Origin: Aurantimonas aggregata
GTDB lineage: Bacteria; Pseudomonadota; Alphaproteobacteria; Rhizobiales; Rhizobiaceae
Length of the DNA stretch: 64,000 nucleotides
Assembly (NCBI RefSeq): GCF_010500835.1
Contig: NZ_JAAAMJ010000003.1
Span: 124,001-188,000, forward strand
Direction: 5' to 3'
The stretch's first letter is position 1, and the number at the start of each line of letters is the position of its first letter. The notes under the pieces are model-generated. The model was given only the letters and a program-made list of their open reading frames with translations. It was not told the origin of the DNA and made no database searches. Shown here in pieces: positions 1 through 9,070 of the stretch. The position numbers and the translations under genes are program-made.

Positions 1-1366
1 GCAGCGCCGCGTCCACCAGCCGCAGCGAGCGGCGGATCAGCTTCAGCGCGTCCGGGTGGTATTCGAGCTGGTGCATCGCCGCGAGGCGGAAGATGCGGAT
101 GAGATTGACCGGATCGTCGCGGAAGACGTTGGGCCCGGTGACGTTGATGCGGTTGTTGTCGATGTGGAAATCGAGCGTGCCCGGGATTTTGCGGGCGCGG
201 CCGCGCAGGCTGCGCACGAAGCCCTTCAGGCCGGGCGCGGCCTTGGCGTGCTCCTCTTCCAGCGCCGCGCAGAAGATGCGCGTCAGATCGCCGACATCCT
301 TGGCGATCAGGAAGTAGTGCTTCATGAAGCGCTCGACGTCCTTCAAGCCGGGATGGCTGTTGTAGCCGAGCCGCTTGGCGATCTCCGGCTGCAGGTCGAA
401 GGCGAGCCGCTCTTCCGCCTTACCTGTGGCGAAATGCATGTGGCAGCGCACCGCCCAGAGGAAGTCTTCCGCCTTGACGAACAGGCGCCATTCGCGCCGC
501 GAGAACACGCCCGCCTCGACCAGCGCCTCGGCCGTGGAGACCCGGTAATGATACTTGGCGATCCAGAACAGCGTGTGCAGGTCGCGCAGGCCGCCCTTGC
601 CCTCCTTGACGTTCGGCTCGACCAGATAGCGGGTGTTGCCACTCTTGGCGTGCCGCGCCTCGCGCTCGGCGAGCTTGGCGGCGATGAACTCCTCGCTGGT
701 GCCGGCAACGACCTCCGCGTCGAAGCGGCGGCCGAGTTCGGCGAACAGCTCGACGTCGCCGGCGACGAGCCAGCGCTCCAGGATCGAGGTGCGGATGGTG
801 AAATCGGCACGCGCCAGCTTGATGCACTCGTCCACCGTGCGGGACGCGTGGCCGACCTTGAAGCCGAGATCCCACAGCATGTAGAGCAGATATTCGGCGA
901 CCTGCTCGCCAAGCGCGGACTGCTTGTAGGGCAGCACGAACAACAGATCGATGTCCGAGCCCGGTGCCAGCGTGCCGCGGCCATAGCCGCCGACCGCCAC
1001 CACCGCCATGCGCTCGCCGACGCTGAGATTGGCTGTCTGGAACACGTGCCGGATGGCGTAGTCGTGGATCTCGCGCACCACCACGTCCTGCACCGAGGCC
1101 AGCTTGCGGGCGCAGAGCAGGCCGCTGCCGTCCTCGAAGAGGGCTTCCTCGATCGCTGTACGGGCGTCCGCGATGATCTGCTTCAGGAGCGCGAGGATCT
1201 TCAGGCGAGCCGCAGGGGACGCGCCGTTCGCGCCGTCACCGGCAGCGATCGCAGCAAGGCCGCCGCGCAACGTCTCGATATCCAGAATGCCGACGAGATC
1301 GATTTCCTCGACATCCGCCGGGATCTGGCGCTTTGCGGGAAGGGACCTCGCTTCGATCAACGACAT
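1..1366 (-). CDS. glnD: GlnD, bifunctional PII uridylyltransferase/uridylyl-removing enzyme (5' part only)
   Basis: GlnD uridylylates and deuridylylates the PII proteins in response to glutamine and so controls nitrogen assimilation. About 455 N-terminal residues are visible; the gene continues past the left edge, so the HD and ACT domains expected further on are not seen. The nucleotidyltransferase motif GGYGRG followed by GSDIDLLF lies at about residues 126-143, and the following GlnD stretch includes NVKEGKGGLRDLHTL and HIDNNRINVTGPNVFRD. The start is the ATG at 1366, preceded by AGGA at six bases. The strongest open frames drawn over this region on the plus strand are antisense shadows. 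Domain assignment is by motif recognition; confidence is high. Confidence 0.95.
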   Translation of the reverse strand, partial: MSLIEARSLPAKRQIPADVEEIDLVGILDIETLRGGLAAIAAGDGANGASPAARLKILALLKQIIADARTAIEEALFEDGSGLLCARKLASVQDVVVREIHDYAIRHVFQTANLSVGERMAVVAVGGYGRGTLAPGSDIDLLFVLPYKQSALGEQVAEYLLYMLWDLGFKVGHASRTVDECIKLARADFTIRTSILERWLVAGDVELFAELGRRFDAEVVAGTSEEFIAAKLAEREARHAKSGNTRYLVEPNVKEGKGGLRDLHTLFWIAKYHYRVSTAEALVEAGVFSRREWRLFVKAEDFLWAVRCHMHFATGKAEERLAFDLQPEIAKRLGYNSHPGLKDVERFMKHYFLIAKDVGDLTRIFCAALEEEHAKAAPGLKGFVRSLRGRARKIPGTLDFHIDNNRINVTGPNVFRDDPVNLIRIFRLAAMHQLEYHPDALKLIRRSLRLVDAAL

Positions 1367-1500
1367 TCACGTTCCTGGATGCGTATTCGCCGGGATGCGG
1401 ACTGGCCCGCCTGGGCAGCCTATAAACGACTTGCCGGCCAGGCGCGACACCACAGGTCAGCGATGGCCTTGGCCCAAGGACCCGCAACTGCCGGAAACGC

Positions 1501-1530
1501 AAAAAGGGCCGCCCGCATGGGACGACCCTT
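1501..1530 (-). terminator. Rho-independent terminator after the small secreted protein gene
   Basis: Read on the minus strand, an 11-bp stem AAGGGTCGTCC / GGGCGGCCCTT (two G-T pairs) encloses a 5-base loop and runs straight into TTTTT. It lies 44 bases past the stop of the gene ending at 1574 and insulates it from glnD. Confidence 0.8.
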
Positions 1531-1573
1531 CACAACTCCCGGCGTTCTGGGACGCCGGCTTATCGCTCAAAGC

Positions 1574-1999
1574 TTACTCAGCAGCTTCGGTCGAGGACTC
1601 GTCCTGCAGAGCCTCGCCTTCCTGCGTCGTCGGCTCCTGGCCGGGCGTAAAGGTCGCGCCGGAACCCGGCACGATCGCGCCGCCCGTTGCCGGCTCGGCC
1701 ATCGTGCCGCTGGTCGTCTCGGCGTCGGTGCCCTCGGCAACGCCCTCGCGCTCGGCAGCGCGGTTCAGCTCGCGCTCGGCGTCATTGCCCGGAACGATCG
1801 TGTCCGACTCGGGCGAAGCGGCAGACGGAGCGACAGACGTGCCTGGCTCGGCAGCGACTGCGTCACGCTCGGCGGCGTTGTCCTCTTCGATGACGGTCTC
1901 CGAACCCGGAACAGCCGGCGTGCCGGACTGGGCGAAAGCCGGAAGCGCGAAAGACGAAGCGCCAATCAGCATGGCAGAGATAAGAGCGGTCTTCTTCAT
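1574..1999 (-). CDS. Small acidic exported protein of unknown function
   Basis: I do not recognise this 141-residue protein. It starts with a clear Sec signal peptide (MKKTALISAMLIGASSFALP, likely cleaved after AFA-Q at about residue 23). The mature part is low-complexity, rich in Ala, Glu, Pro, Ser and Thr, and repeats VPG motifs (AVPGSE, IVPGND, IVPGSG), with no cysteines. It therefore looks like a disordered periplasmic or envelope protein. An in-frame ATG six codons upstream (2017) is possible, but AAAGG inside that stretch fits the ATG at 1999 better. It has its own promoter and terminator, so it is probably a single-gene unit. Confidence 0.75.
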   Translation of the reverse strand: MKKTALISAMLIGASSFALPAFAQSGTPAVPGSETVIEEDNAAERDAVAAEPGTSVAPSAASPESDTIVPGNDAERELNRAAEREGVAEGTDAETTSGTMAEPATGGAIVPGSGATFTPGQEPTTQEGEALQDESSTEAAE

Positions 2000-2036
2000 T
2001 TCGTAAAAACCTTTCATCTAGCGCTGGCCACACGAA

Positions 2037-2066
2037 ATATCGTGTACTCCCAGCAACTGGTGTCAA
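2037..2066 (-). promoter_or_regulatory. Candidate sigma-70 type promoter for the small secreted protein gene
   Basis: On the minus strand a perfect TTGACA (2066-2061) is followed after 18 bases by CGATAT (2042-2037), or after 17 by ACGATA. The predicted start of transcription would be near 2030, giving a leader of about 30 bases. Confidence 0.5.
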
Positions 2067-2222
2067 ACACCGTGATCGGGAATAGAAACGATGCAACCAC
2101 AACTGGGTTCCACCGTGAGAGGCTTCATCCTGATCCACAAATCTGCATGGATCGCGCCCCGTTGAGGAAATGAATGCATCAATTGCTGGATGGTTCCCAT
2201 GAGACGGCAGCTTTGCTCCGCG

Positions 2223-4898
2223 TCATTGTTGGCCAGCCAGTCCCTTCAAACGATAAAGCGCGTCCAGCGCCTCGCGCGGCGACAGCGCATCGGGATCGAG
2301 CGCGGCGAGTGCCTCGGTCATCGGTGCCGGCAGGGACGCAACCGACGCAGGGGCGCGCCGGGCGACCGCGGAGAACAACGGCAGATCGTCCACCAGCGCC
2401 GTGCGGCGGCCGGCCTGCTCACCTTTTTCCAGTTCTTCCAGCACGTGCCGTGCCCGCTCCACGACCGATGGCGGCAGACCCGCAAGCTTGGCGACCTGGA
2501 TGCCGTAGGAGCGGTCGGCGACGCCGGGCTTGACCTCGTGCAGGAAGACCACGTCGCCCTCCCACTCCTTCACCCGCATCGTCGCATTGCGCATGCGGGC
2601 AAGGCGGGCGGCGAGCGCCGTCATCTCGTGGAAATGCGTGGCGAAGAGCGCGCGGCAGCGATTGACCTCGTGCAGGTGTTCGACGGCGGCGAAGGCGATT
2701 GACAGGCCGTCATAGGTCGCGGTGCCCCGGCCGATCTCGTCGAGGATGACCAGGGCCCGCTCCCCCGCCTGGTTGAGGATCGCCGCGGTCTCGACCATCT
2801 CGACCATGAAGGTCGAGCGCCCCTCGGCGAGATCGTCGGAGGCGCCGACCCGGGAGAACAGCCGGTCGACGACGCCGATATGCGCCTTGGTCGCCGGAAC
2901 GTAGGAGCCGACCTGCGCCAGCACCGCGATCAGAGCGTTCTGGCGCAGGAAGGTCGACTTGCCGCCCATGTTCGGCCCGGTGATCAGCCAGATCGCCCCC
3001 GGCCCACCATCGGACGGCGGCGAAAGGTCGCAGTCGTTGGCGACGAAGGGATGGCCGCTGCCGGCCTTCAGCGCCGCCTCGACCACCGGGTGGCGGCCAC
3101 AGTCGACGGCGAAGGCGAGACTGTCGTCGACCACCGGCGCCACCCAGTCGTCGGCGACGGCGAGTTCGGCGAGCGCGGCGGAGACGTCGAGCACCGCCAG
3201 TGCCGCCGCGCCCTGCCGCAGCGCCTCGGCGGCGGCCTCGACCTGCCCAGCAAGGCGATCGAAGCATTCGAGCTCGAGCCGCAGCGCTTCGGCCGCCGCA
3301 CCGGCGATGCGGCTCTCGAGTTCGGCGAGTTCGCTGGTCGAGAACCGCATGGCCGATGCCATGGTCTGGCGATGGACGAAGTCGCCGACGCCGACCAGCG
3401 CCCGTCCCTTTTCGTCACCCACCTCGATGAAATAGCCAAGCACGTTGTTGTGCTTGATCCGCAGATTGCGGATGCCGGTCTCGGCGGCGTAGCGGCCCTG
3501 CAGCTCGGCGACGACGCGGCGGACGTCCTCGCGCAGCGTGCGCGCTTCGTCGAGCGCCGGCAACGCCCCCTCCCGCACGAAGCCGCCGTCGCGCCGGAGC
3601 AGCGGCACGCTGTCGGCGAGCAGCCGCGACAACTCGGCGAGAAGATCGCCGGGCATTGCGGCGAGGGCATTCCGTCGCATCGCCAGTTCCGAAGGCAGAT
3701 CGTCGCCAAACATTGCGCCGATCGCCAGGGCCGCCACCAGCCCGTCGCGGATGGCGGCGAGGTCGCGCGGCCCGCCCCGTCCGAGCGACAGGCGCGACAG
3801 CGCCCGCTCGATGTCCGGCAGGCCGGAAAGCGCCTCGCGCAAATTCTGGCGGAGCGGCGCCGCGTCGACGAACCAGCCGACCGAGGCGTGCCGTTCCCGG
3901 ATCGCCGCCGGATCGGTCAGGGGCGCGGCGAGCCGGCCGGCGAACAGCCGCGCCCCTGCCCCCGTGCGGGTGCGATCGATGGCCGAGAGGAGGCTGCCCT
4001 GGCGCTTGCCGGCAGTCGTGCGGGTTAATTCGAGCGATGCCCGCGTCGCCGGGTCGATCTGCATCAGCGAGCCGGCGACGATCCGCTCCGGCCGCTGCAG
4101 TCCCGGCCGCGCCGCCATCTGGGTCTTGCCGAGATAGGCGATCAGCGCTGCCGCCGCCGACAGCTCGGTGCGGGAAAAGCCGCCGAAACCTTCCAGCGTG
4201 GCGACACCGAAGAAGCGGCAGACCCGCTCCTCGGCGGTGGTGCCGTCGAACAGCGTCTGCGGTTCCGGCTGGATCCGGCGGCCGTAGCGCCGAAAGATCG
4301 GCTGCAGCGCCGGCTCGTGGAACACCGGCTCGGCGACGACGATCTCGGAGGGCTCGATCGCCGCGATGTCCGCCTCGAGCTGCGCCCGGCCCGATTCGGC
4401 GAGCCGGAACGTGCCGGTCGACAGGTCGGTCCAGGCGAGCGCGTAGGTGGCATTCTCGCCGCTGCCGCCGAGACGGGCCAGCGCCATCAGGAAGTTCGGC
4501 CGGCCTGGGTCGAGCAGCGCTTCCTCGGTGATCGTGCCGGGCGTCACCAGCCGGACGACGTCGCGCCGCACAACCGATTTGCCGCCGCGCTTGCGGGCTT
4601 CCGCCGGATCCTCGATCTGCTCGCAGACGGCGACGCGGTAGCCGAGGCCGATCAGGCGCTGCAGATATTCGTCGGACGAAACCACCGGCACACCGGCCAT
4701 CGGAATGTCGGCACCCAGATGCTTGCCGCGCCTGGTCAGCGCTATCCCGAGGGCGCGCGAGGCTTCGACCGCGTCGTCGAAGAACATCTCGTAGAAATCG
4801 CCCATCCTGTAGAACAGCAGGCAATCGGGATTGGCCGCCTTGATCTCGATGTACTGCGCCATCATCGGCGTCGCGGCCGCGTCCTTGTCGATCGTCAT
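2223..4898 (-). CDS. mutS: DNA mismatch repair protein MutS
   Basis: MutS recognises mismatches and recruits MutL. The protein is 891 residues, the usual size. The mismatch-binding Phe-x-Glu motif is F35-Y36-E37 in GDFYEMF; connector, lever and clamp domains follow; the ATPase carries Walker [10 protein letters not shown] at about residue 641, then [10 protein letters not shown] and the ATHFHE signature. The frame stays open for 148 codons upstream to 5342, but that stretch is Arg/Pro-rich and unlike MutS; the ATG at 4898 ([13 protein letters not shown]) puts the Phe-x-Glu motif at its usual distance from the N terminus. It is next to glnD, with only the small exported gene between. Confidence 0.97.
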   Translation of the reverse strand: MTIDKDAAATPMMAQYIEIKAANPDCLLFYRMGDFYEMFFDDAVEASRALGIALTRRGKHLGADIPMAGVPVVSSDEYLQRLIGLGYRVAVCEQIEDPAEARKRGGKSVVRRDVVRLVTPGTITEEALLDPGRPNFLMALARLGGSGENATYALAWTDLSTGTFRLAESGRAQLEADIAAIEPSEIVVAEPVFHEPALQPIFRRYGRRIQPEPQTLFDGTTAEERVCRFFGVATLEGFGGFSRTELSAAAALIAYLGKTQMAARPGLQRPERIVAGSLMQIDPATRASLELTRTTAGKRQGSLLSAIDRTRTGAGARLFAGRLAAPLTDPAAIRERHASVGWFVDAAPLRQNLREALSGLPDIERALSRLSLGRGGPRDLAAIRDGLVAALAIGAMFGDDLPSELAMRRNALAAMPGDLLAELSRLLADSVPLLRRDGGFVREGALPALDEARTLREDVRRVVAELQGRYAAETGIRNLRIKHNNVLGYFIEVGDEKGRALVGVGDFVHRQTMASAMRFSTSELAELESRIAGAAAEALRLELECFDRLAGQVEAAAEALRQGAAALAVLDVSAALAELAVADDWVAPVVDDSLAFAVDCGRHPVVEAALKAGSGHPFVANDCDLSPPSDGGPGAIWLITGPNMGGKSTFLRQNALIAVLAQVGSYVPATKAHIGVVDRLFSRVGASDDLAEGRSTFMVEMVETAAILNQAGERALVILDEIGRGTATYDGLSIAFAAVEHLHEVNRCRALFATHFHEMTALAARLARMRNATMRVKEWEGDVVFLHEVKPGVADRSYGIQVAKLAGLPPSVVERARHVLEELEKGEQAGRRTALVDDLPLFSAVARRAPASVASLPAPMTEALAALDPDALSPREALDALYRLKGLAGQQ

Positions 4899-5272
4899 CG
4901 GTCGGATCGATCCTTCCCTCGCCGGCGCCGAGCCGCGCGCGCCGCGTGGCAGTCGGGCTTGCGCCTGCCCCCGCTTAGCTTTGCGACCACCCTGAGAAAA
5001 GGGGTCAGCCCGACAATCCCAAAGCCAGGGCGGCCGGGGCATGACATCGACGGCAGCCGTTCGCCGAAAATTTCGGTCGGGCAGCGATCGACAATCCTTG
5101 CGGCGCCTGTCGCGACGACGTGATCGACGGGACCTGACAACTTGCAACCGGCAACGGTTGCGTCCCGGCAAACGAGACGCCATCTTCTGCCCGGTCAGGC
5201 GCCGTTCATCGGTGATGTGGCAAGGGTGTCGTCGCGCCCGCCCCCTGGCGTCGGACGCACAAGGACAGATGC
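4899..5272. other. Intergenic region upstream of mutS
   Basis: This 374-bp gap separates the divergent mutS and DUF1236-like genes and must hold both promoters. AAGGA at 5261-5265 is the ribosome binding site of the rightward gene. I see no convincing promoter hexamers, hairpins or RNA gene in it. Confidence 0.6.
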
Positions 5273-5551
5273 ATGATGTCGAGACCCGTTCTACTGGCCC
5301 TTGCCCTCCTCGCCGCGACGGCGGGCACGCCCGCATGGGCACAGGACAGCGTCAATGTCCTGCAGTTCGCCCTGTCGAACCCGACCGACAACGCGCAGAT
5401 GGCAACGCCGCCTTCCCTGGGAGATTCCGTGCCGCAATCGGTGGCGCTGCGGCAGCCCGATCCGAACTCCTCGCTGGCGTATTTCTACTACAACGGACAG
5501 CCGGTGATCGTCGATCTGAAGACGCGCAGCGTCGTGCGGGTCGGTCAGTAG
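5273..5551 (+). CDS. Small exported DUF1236-like protein
   Basis: A 92-residue protein with a Sec signal peptide ([18 protein letters not shown], cleavage near AWA-Q at residue 23). The C-terminal half ends with a tyrosine-rich strand and [15 protein letters not shown], which resembles the end of DUF1236 proteins of rhizobia, whose function is not known. AAGGA lies seven bases before the ATG; the next codon is also ATG, so the start may be one codon later. It converges on olsB with only 39 bases between the stops. Confidence 0.75.
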   Translation: MMSRPVLLALALLAATAGTPAWAQDSVNVLQFALSNPTDNAQMATPPSLGDSVPQSVALRQPDPNSSLAYFYYNGQPVIVDLKTRSVVRVGQ

Positions 5552-5590
5552 GCCGACCGTTCCCGATCGCCGCGATCCGAGGGCGGTCCG

Positions 5591-6511
5591 TCAGGCGGCA
5601 AAGCGCCCGGCGTCGGCGCCGTAATGGCCAATATAGCGGGGATTGATCCGCTCGCGCGGCAGCACGACCAAGACGTCGGTCGTGCCGAACTGGTGGTCGA
5701 CGACCGCGCCTTCGCCGATATAGCCACCGACCCGCAGATAGCCCTTGAGCAGCGGCGGCAGATCCGCCAGCGCCCGGCGCGGATCGGCGATCTGGACACT
5801 GCTCGACAGGAACGTCCCGCGACTCGGCAGTGCGCGGACGTGCCACTCCGCCGGCGCGGCGGCATTCTCGCGCAGGAAGGCGAGGCGCGCGGCCAGCGCT
5901 TCGGGATCGGTGCCGGCGAGCGAGGCACAGCCGAACATCGCATCGATGTCGTGGGCGAGCACGTAGCTCCAGATCCCCTGCCACAGCAGCTCGACCGTGC
6001 GCTTGCCGCGGTATTCCTTTAACACGCACGAGCGGCCGAGTTCGAGGAACCGCTTGCCCTTGTGGCGCGCCAGCATCGGACCGATGTCGAATTCCTGTGC
6101 GGTGTAGAAGCCGCCGGCGAGCGCCGCCGCATCGCTGCGCATCAGCCGGTAGGTGCCGACGATGCGCTCGGTGATCGGGCCGGTGCGCGACTGGTCGATC
6201 ACCAGCAGATGGTCGCAATAGCGGTCGAAGCCGTCGCGGTCGCGCCGCGTCATCTTCTGGAACTTCGATGGTTGCGCGCTCATCTCCTCGTAGAAGATTC
6301 GGTAACGCAGCTGCTGCGCCGCCTTGACCTCGGCGGGGCTGCGGGCGAGCCGGACCTCGAGTTGGCCGATGCGTCCCAGCACCGGCGCCACGGCATCGAA
6401 GCGCCGCACCAGATGGCGCATCTTCGCCGGCACGAAGCGCATCACGACGCCGCCGAAATTCAGCGATGTGGGTCGCAGACCCAAGCCCGGCTTCGTGCCC
6501 AAAGCGTCCAT
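5591..6511 (-). CDS. olsB: L-ornithine N(alpha)-acyltransferase OlsB
   Basis: OlsB transfers a 3-hydroxyacyl group from acyl-carrier protein to ornithine, giving lyso-ornithine lipid; OlsA then adds the second acyl chain. The 306-residue protein has the GNAT-type acyltransferase core of this family: RYRIFYEEMSA, DRDGFDRYCDHLLVID, IVGTYRLM, and ELGRSCVLKEYRGK. A preceding GGAGG five bases from the ATG supports the start. olsA is not in the window, so the second step must be encoded elsewhere. Ornithine lipids are phosphorus-free membrane lipids typical of rhizobia. The family is often mislabelled 'hemolysin-like'. Confidence 0.88.
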   Translation of the reverse strand: MDALGTKPGLGLRPTSLNFGGVVMRFVPAKMRHLVRRFDAVAPVLGRIGQLEVRLARSPAEVKAAQQLRYRIFYEEMSAQPSKFQKMTRRDRDGFDRYCDHLLVIDQSRTGPITERIVGTYRLMRSDAAALAGGFYTAQEFDIGPMLARHKGKRFLELGRSCVLKEYRGKRTVELLWQGIWSYVLAHDIDAMFGCASLAGTDPEALAARLAFLRENAAAPAEWHVRALPSRGTFLSSSVQIADPRRALADLPPLLKGYLRVGGYIGEGAVVDHQFGTTDVLVVLPRERINPRYIGHYGADAGRFAA

Positions 6512-6630
6512 CGCATCCTCCGTTGGGCCAACCCCTGCCGATAGCCCTTACGGCGGCTCGGCGAAAATTTTATGACTGACCCGGTTTTCATTATCGCAGG
6601 CGCCCCGCCCGGGGACAATGGACCGCCCGA

Positions 6631-7626
6631 TCATGCTTGCATGTCGACGACCACGCGGCCCCGGATCCGGCCCTCGACGATCGCCTTCGCCGTGTCGACG
6701 ATCGCGTCGAAACCGATCTCCGTAGTGATGGCGCCGAGCCGTGCCGCGTCGAGATCGCGCGCGAGACGTCCCCAGGCCTCGACCCGGCGCTGCTTCGGCG
6801 CCATCACCGAATCGATCCCGAGCAACGAGACGCCGCGCAGGATGAAGGGCGCGACGCTTGCGGGCAGGTCCATGCCCTGGGCGAGGCCGCAACAGGCGAC
6901 CACGCCGCCATAGCTTGTCGCGGCCAGGACGTTCGCCAAAGTGTGGCTGCCGACGGCGTCGATGCCGGCCGCCCAGCGTTCCTTGCCGAGCGGCTTGCCC
7001 GGCTCGGAGAGCTCCGACCTGTCAATGATCTCGGCGGCGCCGAGGTCGCGCAGCCAGTCCGCCTCGCCCGGTCGGCCGGTCGAGGCGACGACGTGCCAGC
7101 CGAGCCCCGCCAAAAGCGCCACCGCGACCGAGCCGACGCCGCCCGCCGCCCCGGTGACCACCACCGGCCCGCTGTCCGGCGTCATGCCTGCTCGCTCCAG
7201 CGCCATGACGCTGAGCATCGCCGTATAGCCGGCGGTGCCGATCGCCATCGCCTCCATCGCCGTGAAGCGCTCCGGCAGGGCGACGAGCCATTCGCCCCTG
7301 AGCCGCGCCCGCCCGGCATAGGCGCCATGGTGGGTCTCGCCGACGCCCCAGCCATTGAGGATGACGCGGTCGCCCGGCTGCCAGTCCGGATGCGCGGAGG
7401 TGATCACGGTACCGGCGAGGTCGATGCCGGGAATCAGCGGCCAGCGCCGCACCACCGGCGCCTTGCCGGTGATTGCCAGCCCGTCCTTGTAGTTGACGGT
7501 GGTGGCCTCGACGGCGACGTCGACATCGCCGTCCATCAGCTGGTCCGGCGTCATCTCGACGATGTCGACGGACTGGTTCCTAGCCTCGTCGCGGGAAATC
7601 AAGATCGCCCTGAATGTCTCGCTCAT
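6631..7626 (-). CDS. acuI: MDR-family NADPH-dependent acryloyl-CoA reductase (AcuI/YhdH type)
   Basis: Members of this branch of the medium-chain dehydrogenases reduce acryloyl-CoA to propanoyl-CoA, which detoxifies acrylate from DMSP or 3-hydroxypropionate. The 331 residues show the YhdH/AcuI order: [36 protein letters not shown], the nucleotide-binding [17 protein letters not shown], and [10 protein letters not shown]. There are no zinc-ligand cysteines, as expected for this group. The ATG at 7626 has GGGAGGA upstream; a 24-codon extension in the frame is rejected. It follows lspA by 68 bases on the same strand, but a shared role is not obvious. Confidence 0.85.
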   Translation of the reverse strand: MSETFRAILISRDEARNQSVDIVEMTPDQLMDGDVDVAVEATTVNYKDGLAITGKAPVVRRWPLIPGIDLAGTVITSAHPDWQPGDRVILNGWGVGETHHGAYAGRARLRGEWLVALPERFTAMEAMAIGTAGYTAMLSVMALERAGMTPDSGPVVVTGAAGGVGSVAVALLAGLGWHVVASTGRPGEADWLRDLGAAEIIDRSELSEPGKPLGKERWAAGIDAVGSHTLANVLAATSYGGVVACCGLAQGMDLPASVAPFILRGVSLLGIDSVMAPKQRRVEAWGRLARDLDAARLGAITTEIGFDAIVDTAKAIVEGRIRGRVVVDMQA

Positions 7627-7694
7627 CGCTTCCTCCCAGGCGCCGGCGAGATGCCGGCGGTGTCGTCCGAGACGAAGGGCGGCGGCATCCGATG

Positions 7695-8207
7695 TCAATC
7701 GCCGGGCGCGGCTCCGTCGGCCCGGCGGGCACGGCGCGCCTCGCGCGGCGCGAGAATGAACTCGTCGACCAGGATGATGATGGCGCCGACGGTGATGAAG
7801 GCGTCAGCGAGGTTGAAGACCGCGAAGTCCCAGACCGGGGTGTGGAAATAGATGTAGTCGACGACATAGCCGAGGCTGACGCGGTCGATGAGGTTGCCGA
7901 TGGCGCCGCCGACGATGATGGCGAGGCCGAAATGCGTCAGCCGGCGCTCGGCGGGTGTCTTGTACCAGAGATAGAGCACGACGATCAGCACGACACCGGC
8001 GATCAGCGACAGGCTGACATCGCTCAGCCCCGAGAACATCGAGAAGGCGATGCCGGTATTGCGGGCGTGGTAGAGCGCCAGGACGGGGAGAAGCTCGATG
8101 GCCTCGCCGAGGCCCATGGTTGCCACGACGAGGGCCTTGATCGCCTGGTCGGCGACGACGGCCAGGATGACGATGACGAGGCCAGAAACGAACAGGCGAC
8201 GGTTCAA
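7695..8207 (-). CDS. lspA: Lipoprotein signal peptidase (signal peptidase II)
   Basis: LspA cleaves prolipoproteins after diacylglyceryl transfer, in the inner membrane. The 170-residue protein has four membrane segments and the two catalytic aspartates in GNLIDR and FNLADAFI. The start is taken as the TTG at 8207, whose sequence TTGA overlaps the stop of the preceding methyltransferase gene; GGGAG lies eight bases upstream. No better in-frame ATG or GTG exists before the first membrane segment, and the 36 codons further upstream are antisense-like Arg-rich sequence. The overlap suggests translational coupling. Confidence 0.92.
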   Translation of the reverse strand: MNRRLFVSGLVIVILAVVADQAIKALVVATMGLGEAIELLPVLALYHARNTGIAFSMFSGLSDVSLSLIAGVVLIVVLYLWYKTPAERRLTHFGLAIIVGGAIGNLIDRVSLGYVVDYIYFHTPVWDFAVFNLADAFITVGAIIILVDEFILAPREARRARRADGAAPGD

Positions 8208-9070
8208 AGCCTGAGGCTCCCGCGCCTTGCCTCGAACAGCATGACCCCGGTGGCGATGGCGAGGTTGAGACTGTCGGCGCGGCCCGCCTGGGGGATGCGT
8301 GCGAGCACGTCGCATGCCTTGGCCAGCGCCTCGGTCAGGCCCGCCTGCTCGTTGCCCATCACCAGCAGCGTCGGCTGGGCGTCGTATTTCGGCGTCCGGT
8401 AATCAACCGTGCCTTCCATGTGGGTGCCGACGACGAGGCCGCGGAAGCGGGCGCGCCATTCGAGGAACTCCGCCTCGCTCACCCGCGCCAGCGGCACAGA
8501 GAAGATCGAGCCCATCGTGGCGCGCACGGTCTCCAGCGAGAACGGGTCGACGCTGTCGCCGATGACGATCACGCCTTTGGCGCCGACAGCGTCGGCAGTC
8601 CTGAGCACGGTGCCGAGATTGCCGGGATCGCGCACCCGGTCGAGCGCGACGATGACGTCGCCCTTGCCGGCCTCGAGCTGGGCGAGTTGCGTCAGCCGTC
8701 GCTTGAACACCCCGACGGCGCTCTGCGGGTTGTCGCGCCGGGTGATGGCCTCCAGCACCTTGTTGTTCGCCTCCAGCACGTCGGCGCCAAGGGCGACGGT
8801 GCGGGCCGCCGTGCGCTCCAGCAGTTCGTGGCCGGACGCGGACTTGGCGATGACCAGCGTCTGGATCTGCCAGCCGGCATCGAGCGCGTCGACGACGAGC
8901 TTCAGCCCCTCGGCGAGAAACAGCCCGGTCTCCTCGCGATGGCGCTTCTGGGCCAGCGAACGGATGTCCTTGACGATCGGGTTGGAGACGCTGGAGACCT
9001 CCTTGACCCGGCCGGGGGCGTTGGTAGGCGGGAGCCGGGTCCGGCCGTCCGTTGGGGGCTTGTCAGACAT
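8204..9070 (-). CDS. TrmH/SpoU-family RNA 2'-O-methyltransferase
   Basis: A SPOUT methyltransferase of 288 residues, with an N-terminal RNA-binding substrate domain (VSNPIVKDIRSLAQKRHRE, typical of the TsnR/RlmB group) and a C-terminal knotted domain. The three SpoU motifs are visible: ALDRVRDPGNLGTVLRTADA, LLVMGNEQAGL and IPQAGRADSLNLAIATGVM. The RNA target cannot be told from sequence; 23S rRNA or tRNA are usual. The gene overlaps the end of the upstream methyltransferase by eight bases (ATGTCTGA) and the TTG of lspA by four, so the three genes form one translationally coupled set. Confidence 0.88.
   Translation of the reverse strand: MSDKPPTDGRTRLPPTNAPGRVKEVSSVSNPIVKDIRSLAQKRHREETGLFLAEGLKLVVDALDAGWQIQTLVIAKSASGHELLERTAARTVALGADVLEANNKVLEAITRRDNPQSAVGVFKRRLTQLAQLEAGKGDVIVALDRVRDPGNLGTVLRTADAVGAKGVIVIGDSVDPFSLETVRATMGSIFSVPLARVSEAEFLEWRARFRGLVVGTHMEGTVDYRTPKYDAQPTLLVMGNEQAGLTEALAKACDVLARIPQAGRADSLNLAIATGVMLFEARRGSLRL

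Noticed and set aside
56-2173. Plus-strand open frame of 705 codons
   Set aside because: It is antisense to glnD and to the small secreted gene; the minus-strand product has clear GlnD motifs while this one has no family features and Arg/Ala/Gly-biased composition from GC-rich antisense codons.
4899-5342. 148-codon N-terminal extension of MutS
   Set aside because: Arg/Pro-rich and unlike MutS; the ATG at 4898 gives the normal position of the Phe-x-Glu motif.
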